22,979 nucleotides of DNA from Paramacrobiotus richtersi (taxonomy: Eukaryota; Tardigrada; Eutardigrada; Parachela; Macrobiotidae). Position 1 is the first letter of the stretch; every line of letters starts with the position of its first letter. Shown piece by piece: positions 1-9,400 of this stretch. The notes beneath the pieces were generated by a model. The model was given only the letters and a program-made list of their open reading frames with translations, had not been told where the DNA came from and did not search any database. The translations under genes and the position numbers were made by a program. Location: assembly GCA_034698045.1 (NCBI GenBank), contig JAQGAU010000878.1:1-22979 (forward strand). Reading direction: 5' to 3'.

Positions 1-1612
1 GGTTACTTGGCGTTGGTGGACGTGCAGCTGGCGGGCGTGGGGCGCCGAGAGGTGGTGGATGCCGAGCAGGTTCGTGTGCCGCCGTCCCCCGCCCAACTGT
101 GCTCCCGCATACTACGACAGGACGAGTTCCAGGTCAGCCGTCTCTCCCCACTGCCGGCTACTATCGCCGCCCTGCTGCCCTCACACTTACCACCCTGGAA
201 AGCCCTCTGCCAAAGTCTCTCCAACTATCTGTCGCCCATATCGGTCAGCAGCAACGAGCTCGTCTACTTGCGGCCGTCTCCTAGCCATTATCTGGCCGCA
301 TCGAAACCTGTCCTGGTGAGTTACGCACCTATGGTACTGTTAGGCCAGATGATCAGATCGTACGGTACCATGTTGTTTAACGAGAAATGAATCGATAAAT
401 AAACGGTGAAATAAACCGAGGCCTTTGTTTTGTCACATCCTCTCTTTGTACAACTGCTTTTTCTTGTGCAGAACAGAATAATTGGCGATGCGCCAGGATG
501 GATCGCTGATGGCATCGAGCTGGGAGCAGTGTGGGTGGAGCAGAGGTGGCAGTGCTCTGGGTCGTTGGCTGCAGCTTCGCTTATGGTAGGTGTCAGAGCA
601 CCACACAGTTTCGGTATTTGTTGTGGTAGACCGGGAAGATTTGAGCTGTTGATGCGCATCGTAGGTTGAGGACGGTGCGGAGTGGACCCTACAGAATCTG
701 ACCCATCTCGTTGTGGAGGAGATTTTGAGTTGCTTAGACACAATGCAACGGGCGAGTGTGCGACGAGTCTGCCGTCTCTTTAACGAGCTGGTTTGCGGAA
801 TCTTGTCCGCTGACATCTGGTTGGGATACCGTGAGTGCGACCTAGGCGATGATCGCGGTTACTGCGGGTGCAGCGAGCTGCTCCAACATTACCCGCTGCC
901 AACACCCCTCTACAAATGCCTCATGCCGCGCACCCGTTACATTATCCTGACTGGCGCCGGGAAGTCCACAGAGCAAGGGGATGCGGATGGTGGGTGCGTC
1001 ATGTCCAGGGTGCCGCAGCTCGTGGGCATTTGCCACCAACTGGGACAGTTCCCAGCCGGTCAAACCATGGTACTAGTAGCTGGCCAGTGCGAGGTGCAGG
1101 GCGCGGAGTTGTTCTTTTGGGAGAATGTCAGCGCTCTGGCGGCCTCCCTGGCCGGCGGCTGTTGGAAGAAGCTGCTGTTGAAGCGCTGCACCATGACTGC
1201 CAGTCTGCCGGGGATTGAGTTCAGCGGCACCGTGCGCGTCGCTTCGCTCGCGGAGGATCTCGGCGCGCTGGTGGAACGGCTGCTGCCGCCCGTGGATGTC
1301 CAGCGGACGGTGGAGTGGGTGCAGCAGGACCACCTGCCCTCTCGCGAAGACCTTGAATATGTATCTCATCCGACACCGCTGCAATCTGAGTGCGCGTACC
1401 GTTGATAATGAGTGTAATGTTGTTGTGTGTAGGCCCTGTGTGAATACGCTACTGAGGATCCGCGAGCGGGTAACGTCTATGCCGGCTACGAGTGGACCGC
1501 CGAGCAGCTGGCCTCCCTTGATTTCGCCCGACTCCCCCGACTGGCCCAGTACGCCATCAGTCGTCAACTTCCGCCGCAGAATCTCGCCAAAGAACTCCCC
1601 GAAGGATTTTAA
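1..1612 (+). CDS. F-box domain protein, 3' part, four visible exons
   Basis: Proposed coding exons are 1-315, 472-585, 695-1360 and 1433-1612. All junctions are phase 0 with GT-AG ends (donors GTGAGT, GTAGGT, GTATCT; acceptors TGTGCAG, CCTACAG, TGTGTAG). The joined frame stays open for 424 codons and stops at TAA 1610-1612. The 5' end lies outside the window. The third exon opens with a segment starting LTHLVVEEILSCLD, followed by RASVRRVCRLFNELV. This fits the F-box pattern, the short helical motif that binds Skp1 in SCF ubiquitin ligases and leaves substrate choice to the rest of the protein. After the F-box there is no recognisable LRR, WD40 or Kelch repeat, only a divergent Cys/Leu-rich region. 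I recall large lineage-specific F-box families of this style in tardigrades, but did not check this. The gene is visibly more GC-rich than the sequence after it. A substrate-receptor role is inferred from the F-box alone. Confidence 0.72.
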
Positions 1613-2294
1613 TGACATTCGCCAAAGTGTCACGTACAGCTTGCCTTGTTCATTGCACTCCTTTTTGACTGGAGTCTTTTTCCTGTTGGCGCAATTTTCT
1701 CTCGTTTGTGATAAGGCAGTTTGCTCACTGCCCTTTTGGCACGATAGTTTATGATGAAATGGTTCTAGTATTGTCTGCTTTTATTCCATGATTCGTTGGA
1801 TACTTTTGACACTTGTCCGTTAACATGTGCGTTGTATTCATTGATCAATGTTTATAAATATGCTGATTGCTCCGAAGGTCGTTTTAAATCAGCATGCCTT
1901 TGTTGAAACACTGGCTCGTATATCATTATATGTAGGCTTGAGATCTGCGCTTCACACGTTAGTTTAACAGATCTCCCGCGAACAAACAAATGCAAAATAT
2001 CGCTTTTATTGGCTAACCTACAGTTCACATTTACATGTACATCAAATTAGCAATGAGTTACGTGATTTGGTGTCGCCAGTACTGTAGTGCATTTTTTATA
2101 GGACAGCATCTACTGACTTGAAATGCTGCTATTACATCACGAGAAGGTACGTGTTAGTTATAGCGTATAATATGTTGTTTTGCAAATCATGCAACGTTAA
2201 TGTTAAACCTATCAGCTGGTAAGCATTAGCAAATTTTGTGGTGTATTTATGGGATTAACAATTGTAAAGCCAAACTAGATTTTTACAGTGTAAT

Positions 2295-2310
2295 GCACTT
2301 TACAAAGTGC
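2295..2310. repeat. Perfect 7-bp inverted repeat with 2-nt loop
   Basis: GCACTTT at 2295-2301 is followed by AC and then AAAGTGC at 2304-2310. It lies 13 nt from a longer hairpin. It could be a chance palindrome, a structured RNA element or the end of a small mobile element. Confidence 0.6.
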
Positions 2311-2323
2311 GGAAACTGACATC

Positions 2324-2367
2324 GAAACAAAATCGGAGCCGAGCCAGACTGGTTCCGATTTTGTTTC
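2324..2367. repeat. 17-bp inverted repeat (hairpin) with 10-nt loop
   Basis: The arm at 2324-2340 (GAAACAAAATCGGAGCC) pairs with 2351-2367 with a single mismatch, which is a G-U pair in RNA. The loop is GAGCCAGACT. Such near-perfect pairing is unlikely by chance. The arms are short for a typical animal microRNA precursor. Confidence 0.75.
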
Positions 2368-3948
2368 AAACAATTTTGACGATAAATTATGGATGATGTC
2401 TTTAAAATCCAGATACGTGACACGCACCAGAGTGTAGACGTACATATAGAATGGCGGGTGATAGCTGATTGGTGGTGGACAGTGTTCAGCATTGACGCTT
2501 ACAGAATTATCCCAACAGTAGTCTTTGGAGGTCTGTATTCAGAATCAATTCAAAAACATGCTTTCTCGATCTAAGATATGCTTGTTTGAAGCGAGTATAA
2601 CCTGCAAAACCATTCGGCGGAATTTGTGCATGTCGCCGGTATCTTCATGTATATGTGAATTAATTGATAAACGTAAAGTTTGAATGTGATTATGGGTGTT
2701 TTGAATTGACGTATCCGTCTCGGCAACTGTTGTTTTATCCGTTGAATTGTAAGGTCACCTTGAAGCTGTACAAATATATCAGTGTCCGTTGTGCCTGTAC
2801 GCTATTTTGAAAAAAAGTATAATTATGATCCCCTTTGGACTATGTAAGTAGAGTCTAAGGGTCATCTCCGTTTCTGCGTACCTTTCGCGGATATGCCGAA
2901 CTTGTTGATATGGGGCGGCAGCGGGCATTATAGATCTTCAGTTAGATATTGCAGCAGATTCATTCATTAAAACTCCTTGCTGCCAAAGATCTCGTACCAC
3001 GGTGCTTACATTAGATCGCTACCTGCCATGCGAAACTAATTGTACGGACAATACATGTTGATAATTACGTGTACGTATTTACAATTACAAACAGCATATC
3101 TGACCCAGGAAATGGCTTTATACTTTGAACTTTATGTTCAACAGTTACATCCCGTTAGCAATTGTTTTCGTGACCTGACTGTAAACAAGCACATCATTAT
3201 GTCAACATGTGTATCTTCATATGGAATGCTCGTGATAGGCATCGTACCGATTCCGCTGTCTTGTATGTACAACATTCGTTCGCATTAATCACATGTGGAA
3301 GTCTTGTACCGAGTCAGCAAAGAAAAGTACACAATCGTATGTGAGACAAAAAATGCCGCTCCCATCGATAAGCCTCCAAATTAGGATGTTACATTTACGT
3401 GTTATAAAAAAGCTCGTGCAGACTTCAAGCAGAGTTATCACTTATCAGACTAATGTAGATCTGCTGTGCTTGGTGTAAGGTATGTCAAACTGATCATGAA
3501 TCTGCTTTAGACGCTGCCATCAAAACTGGACGGGCGCACGCTCGGCTTGTTCCATTTAGCCCAGTTATTCGTGGATTCGTCATTCTGTCCAGCTTTTTCT
3601 GGATTCACCTTTTTGGATTTTTATCGAGCTAATTCATCTGCTACCGGCCGTACTTGTGCGACACACAGCAACCGACTACAGGAATGTTAAAACTGGCCAC
3701 TAGAAAAAATGGTTCGGCGTAAACCGACGCGAATGCAAATGGAATGTTAGACAGCTGAGGAAAAAGCACAGACATGTTAAATTTTTTCTAAAAAGGACAC
3801 ACAGCTCAGTAGAGGTATAACTTAAATCAAGATCTCCGCCGGTGCGAATATTGCTACCGAGAATTAATGCAGTGCCCGGTAAAATAACGTTGTCATCGAC
3901 ACTCTCGCACAGATATGACTAACAATGTAAGCATTAATGTTCCCGCGA

Positions 3949-4713
3949 TTACACAGCACTTAGGAGCGAGTAAACAGCCAGCAGATTTGTCGCCATCACC
4001 ACAGACGCTGCAACAATCCTCCCAGCGCTACAATCCATGTTGCGACTAGTCGAACGCGCCTCGTCCTTTTCTCGCTCCGTGTAGTCAAATGTCACAACGG
4101 TAGTTTCGTCTGGAATGCGCTCTTCCGTCTCCCAGTCTTCGTCGGAGTAAGCTACGCTTTCGGTGGCATCTTCCTCGGCCTGATCTCCATCGTGGTTTTC
4201 ATCGTTCATTTCACTTTCTTTTTCGTTCTCATGGCCACCTGACCCATCGATTCCTTCCAAATAATTTTCCCCGGATTCTACCGTGGATGTTGTTTCCGTC
4301 ATCTGCAGCCCATGATCTTCCGTAACAGGCGTAACTGGCTTCGGGTTCACAATGTCCACATCGTACCAGACCGCACGTTTCGGGTTACGGCGATTGTAGC
4401 ATTTGAAGGTGGCGATGTCCTCACGAGATGCATTGCTGATCGACAGACCATTCACGTTGTCCAGATGATAACGCTGGCTTTTCAACAGTTTGACCGTATC
4501 ATGAAACAGCGGTGTAGCGACGGAGTTCAGAGACAGACGCTCCCATGATAACTTCCCGTTCGCTTTCATCTCAACACTGCCGCAAGGAAGTACAACCGTC
4601 TCACCGAGGTTTACTTGTACTCTATGGTTTGATTCCCCCGATGGAAAGGGATGCCCAAAAACCGCACTCAATAACACAGAGATAAAGAATACATAGAGGC
4701 ACTGCCCCTTCAT
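3949..4713 (-). CDS. Secreted single-Ig-domain protein with acidic stalk and probable GPI anchor
   Basis: A single open exon encodes 254 residues, ATG at 4711-4713 and TAA at 3949-3951. Residues 1-20 form a signal peptide (hydrophobic core YVFFISVLLSAVFG). Residues about 31-123 read as one immunoglobulin-like domain: Cys44 and Cys105 as the disulfide pair, Trp57 as the core tryptophan, and REDIATFKC as a variant of the usual D-x-G/A-x-Y-x-C signature. One sequon (NAS) lies at residue 94. Residues about 130-222 are a stalk very rich in Glu, Asp, Ser and Thr. It includes DGSGG, which resembles a glycosaminoglycan attachment site. The C-terminus has Cys-Ser-Ala-Gly at about 228-231, then a hydrophobic tail to the last residue with no cytoplasmic part, the layout of a GPI signal. 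It is intronless, unusual for an Ig gene. A cell-surface adhesion or recognition role is inferred. No polyadenylation signal was identified. Confidence 0.75.
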   Translation of the reverse strand: MKGQCLYVFFISVLLSAVFGHPFPSGESNHRVQVNLGETVVLPCGSVEMKANGKLSWERLSLNSVATPLFHDTVKLLKSQRYHLDNVNGLSISNASREDIATFKCYNRRNPKRAVWYDVDIVNPKPVTPVTEDHGLQMTETTSTVESGENYLEGIDGSGGHENEKESEMNDENHDGDQAEEDATESVAYSDEDWETEERIPDETTVVTFDYTEREKDEARSTSRNMDCSAGRIVAASVVMATNLLAVYSLLSAV

Positions 4714-6406
4714 ATTGTCTACGTCGGAACCGGAATGTCGAGCGCGGTAATCTGCCAGAAAACGGTTTTCTCGACTGAAATCTCAAAGAACAGATGACTG
4801 TGATTCCAGTAAATGGCGAAACTTCGCACCCCCTCCTGTTCATTAACAACTGAAAACTGTAAAGTCAAAAACGGTTAGGCCAACAAGCCCAAGACAACAT
4901 TAACGGGGCGAGGCGTGGCGGTTTCAGCGGTAACACAATGCTGCATGTACTGTACGATCAGCTAATGAGTGTACTATGAAGTGGGAACGGTCATGATCAG
5001 AATAGTTTTTCAGCCGCGAAACTGACGTAATAAGGTGTATCGCGTACGTATATAGATACGCCGTCTGTTTGCTTTCATGGTGAATGTTCCCGGTCGTACC
5101 ATCTAGCTGCACGCTCGCCTATCGGACTAGATCCATAGAAACAAAACCCCAGGGCATACGGCGCTTCATGACGTTGTTAGTCGGACTGTTATTTCGGCTC
5201 TTTCGGCTGTTCCAGCAGTATAAGAACAATTAGGCGGGCATATCTCCAACCTTGTCACCTAATCTGTCAGTCATAAGTCAGAACTGGTGAACGCAAAATA
5301 ACAAGCACGAAATAGCGTTCCAGGTTCGTTGTTCGTCAGGATAGAAGCGAAGCGAACGCGCACAATTTCCGCTTCTTCGGCGACTGATTTTAAGAACGTT
5401 GGTCGGAACGAAATACATTCGACCGGCCAACTTTCCAGTGACGAATAGTCCAGCAGTCGGTAGAGGATAATTTGTCATGTAGCCATGCAATAGAACGCCC
5501 TGTTACGCCCAGGACGATTTTCAAGTGCCGAGGTTTCTTCCGCCGAAGTCGGCGTCATTATCCGAATAAGCTGTACCTATACATAGCTAAGTAACTCAAC
5601 TTTTACAACAAGATTCCGCGGCAGTAAACGGTAATTTAATGTTTATTAACGATGATGCGAAGTTCAGTGTTATAAATCAGACAAAATAAGCAGTAGCTGA
5701 TAACCACAGGTCCACAGACAACAAGAGGAGCTAGTACTGTACATACTTTCCAGGACAACTGCTGCTATCATCTGCAATGCCGACGGTGTGTTGTAATCTT
5801 ATCAGCTGACGCTCGTCGGGTACCATGTTATTGGAAATTCCTGTTGGGTTATCAGAGCAGAACAGGTCTTGTATAAAACGAACGATCTGGGTTTAAGGGT
5901 TTGTTGTGTTACCATATTTTTTGTTGCTTCGGAATTCGGATACTTACTGGTTTGTGTTGGCTTACATGCAACCTAACTAGGGCAAATCGAGCTATCCGGA
6001 TTCGCACATCTTTGATGCCGTTTAGAAAAATCGTGTTGCGTAGGTGCTAGATCTGCTCTTAAACCTTGTCAGAAACTTTAAGTCCAAAGGTTATTCAAGC
6101 CAACACGCACAGAATTTCTAAGGGAATCCACTGAAAAGCCGCTACAGTATTGTGCAGGTTACGCCATATCTTTAATCCGGAGTCAGATTTTAATCTCAAG
6201 AATGTGGCAAGATTTGGCAGCAGATCTAGCGCCTAGGCGTTATTCTCTTTCAAATGATACCAAACACGCTCAAATCCGGACCCCTCGGCTTGCCTAGTTG
6301 GGTTGCTAGCATAATCATATGGTTTTTTGCAGCACGTACATACAGCATCAACGAATCATTTCATTTGATTCTGTATCGGACCGACGTGGATATAACCAAG
6401 ACCAAT
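4714..6406. other. Intergenic region between the divergent Ig and kinase genes
   Basis: This interval should hold both promoters. Open frames are short and none resembles a known protein. A TATA-like TATAAAA lies at 5872-5878 on the plus strand, about 530 nt before the chosen kinase start; it could mark a promoter if there is a 5' UTR intron, but this is weak. A strong-looking acceptor (GGTTTTTTGCAG, ending 6332) lies just upstream of the kinase ATG and suggests an upstream exon, coding or 5' UTR, that I cannot place. Confidence 0.4.
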
Positions 6407-9400
6407 ATGGAAGAGGCTAAAGAGTTGCTAGTCATCGGTCCGGACATTCGCTATGTGCTCCGGAAAAGGCTACCGCCCTCCTATCCAAGAACTGAGTCTG
6501 TGATATATCGCGCAACAACAACGGAACCGGGACTAAGCTATGGCGAAAGCATCGTTGCTGTTAAAAAATTCCGCATAGAGAGTGACCAAAGGGAGGCAGC
6601 GCAGTTAACAGATTTGGACCTTCTAATGCGGTGGGAAAATATAATGAAACTGAAACATGAAAATGTGATTTTGTACCGCAAGATTGCCGTGCATCAAATG
6701 CATCCCGGACCACAGAGCGGTCCAAGTGTGATCGAGCTGGATTTCGTTATGGATTACTGTCATGGTATGGCTTTCACCGTGTAATTTTAAACAATAAACA
6801 GTACTTCAGCTGTTTCTTGGGGAAGTTTCGCATTTCTACGCTGAAAGGGCAGGCATTTTTGCGACTTCCGTGGAGAGAAGATAAAAACAAATTTGAATGC
6901 AATCATGTTACACTCATTCACGGTTTTCAATCCAAGCTGTCAGACACTCAGAAGCCGGTTCTCTCGCGTCGGGTATGTTTACCAATACGAAAATAGGGCA
7001 GAAATTTATCATTAGGAGAAATGTTACAAAAAGAGAATCAAGTCATTCGCCGGAGCAGTGGGGGCGGCATGGTCCGGCGGCGTTCCAGAAACACGCGTGC
7101 AGGGCGGACAAATCTGGCACTGTGGGGAATGATGGACCGTCCTTGTCGTGCTACGATTCTACGAACATCAGCATGCAGTTGACACGTCTGCACCGCTGAA
7201 ACCGTCCGTCGGACACATTCCCCGGCAACCGTTAACCGTCAGGAGGGCAGAAATTTCTTCCGGCGTAAATTTTGCGACTGCCAGATTCTACTTAGGCTTA
7301 TTGGCCTAACCCGGGCACTTTTCCACCGGGTATTCTGAAAGCCGTACACTGACAAGGGAACTATTTCAGGCCCCATATTCAAAAAATTCCGAAAACGCGT
7401 ATGTACACTCAGAGTGACCCTGTGTACTCAAAAAAAATGTTTCTGGCTGCTGTGAAGCAGCTGGGCCCCATGGGGGTAATTGCGTATTACAATGTGTACA
7501 GTACACCATGTGATTGTACTGTAGGTTAAGGATACCGCACAACGGTACGGCTGGCTAAGTTCGTTTGAATGGGGTGATTTTAAGTTCTTCCACCTACAAT
7601 CAAAAACTTACATTTTAAGCTTTTTCAGCCCGATCTGCAATATCGAAGTGGACCGAAACTAAGTTGCCCCAAGTTTTTGCGGGGTCCAGAAATACATAAT
7701 ACCGTTCCCGTGTTGTTCTCATAAAAGAATATCGTTTATCAAAATATCCATTAAACCGAGAAAACGTTGAAGGAGCTGAACGTGTGTTTGGTATAGTTTG
7801 GTTTTAATGTTTGTTTTTCTGAAGGAGCCTGTAAGTATCTGATTAAACAAACTTGGCCGGCCGTGCCGTTTGCGTCAACGGTTTGCACACATACATGGTA
7901 CTGTATGCTGTACAGTATACATACATAGCAATAGAAGATGGGTACCAAGGGGCCCAGCTGAATCACAGCAGCCAGAAATATTTTTTTAGAGCTCATAAGG
8001 TCCCTGTGAGTCTACATAAGCGTTTTCGGAATTTTTTGAATATGGGGCCTGAAATAGTTCCCTTGTGAGTGCTAGAGGGTTCAGTAAACCGCACACTATT
8101 CCCCGCAGTGTTCTGAAGGCTCACTTTCCGTGAATAGTGGACCGACACTACTCCCCACAGACACACTATGCACGACTCACAAAACACACAGCAAATCAAC
8201 GTTCGGCTTGAAGAACATCATCGGCGCAATGGCGGTCGCGGCTAGGTGAACTCCCGGAAAAATGTCTGGCTTACTGAACAGTGTGGGAAAAAATGTTTGG
8301 AATCCACTCAGAATCAGCCAGTACTGTACATCCCTTTTCTTCTGTTACGGCCTCGGGCGTCGTACCCGCATGGTTTCTTACCTTTCGCACCGAACGCCGA
8401 GAAGAATAAGCGCGCTATATCTTATGCCTTTCTCTGCTGGTTTGCTACTTCGGTTTTCATTACACCATGATTCTTCAGTGTGTTCTTCTTGTAGGTCCTA
8501 GTTTGCACTCTTTGATGTTAAGAATGCAGGACAAAAGGACACTCCATGTGAAGACACTGTTTGACTTTTCCAAGCAGATGGCCAACGGTTTAGCCTACCT
8601 CCATGAAAACAATATCATCCACGGCGATCTGAAGCCACACAGCGTAATGATAGAAATGTCATCGAAGAATCATTTTGTTCTCCGATTGTGCGGTCTGGAT
8701 AACTTCGCATCTTCCTATTTAGCATTTTTGCAGCGCAGGCACTACCGTAACCATTGGGTGGCGCCCGAAGTGCTGACGATCATTAGAGAGGGCGCTTCTC
8801 TTGTCCTTGGTGATCCAGTCTACTCGGCTTTGCACATGATACAGAAACGGTTTGCCACGGTGGACAACGTGCCAGAAGGAGTGACTGGAGCAGGCGATGC
8901 TATGGAGCATGTGATCCATATGTAGTGTCTTTATGGTATGCACCGTCCCAGTGCGGAAAAAGAAACTTCCAAAGAACTTTTTTTGCAATATCTCCAGAAG
9001 TATTTGCTATCCCAGACGCCTACCGAGAGGTACTTGGGGTTGTTTAATGTGCAGGAAATCTGTGCCATGGATTCCGCAAGTGCACAACAGTTATGTGCAA
9101 GATTGCAGACCAGCACGGAATATTCAGTCGCAGCTGACAAAGCCCCTTTTGAAGCACTGGATATCGTGATGTCGATGCTTTTTCAGCACATACGGACTCC
9201 TTCGTCAACGACACCGACGGCGGAAACGAGCAGATTAATTCCACTACCGACTGAGAGTGCTCATGCTGATGGTCGTAAAGCAGATGTGTGGAGCTTAGGG
9301 TGCATTATCGAAGAACTATCATTCTGTTCTTTTGACACCTCATTAAAGTATAAAGATATTGCATTCGAGGACAATACTTACGAAAGCCTCCACAAGCTAG

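Larger units (their letters stand above)
1613..3948. other. Gene-free intergenic stretch between the F-box gene and the Ig-domain gene
   Basis: About 2.3 kb of AT-rich sequence with only short, low-complexity open frames on both strands; none resembles a known domain or has good splice-site support. It contains the 3' flank of the F-box gene (no canonical AATAAA found close downstream) and the 3' flank of the convergent minus-strand Ig gene. The only structure I see is the pair of hairpins at 2295-2310 and 2324-2367. Confidence 0.6.

Noticed and set aside
6254-6406. In-frame N-terminal extension of the kinase starting at ATG 6254, with a hydrophobic stretch
   Set aside because: It overlaps a strong acceptor-like site ending at 6332, and the hydrophobic run is largely the translation of that pyrimidine tract; the ATG at 6407 is more conservative. 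Kept as an alternative only.
8246-8501. Overlapping open frames just before the second kinase exon
   Set aside because: They lie in the intron and end in its pyrimidine tract; no domain similarity.
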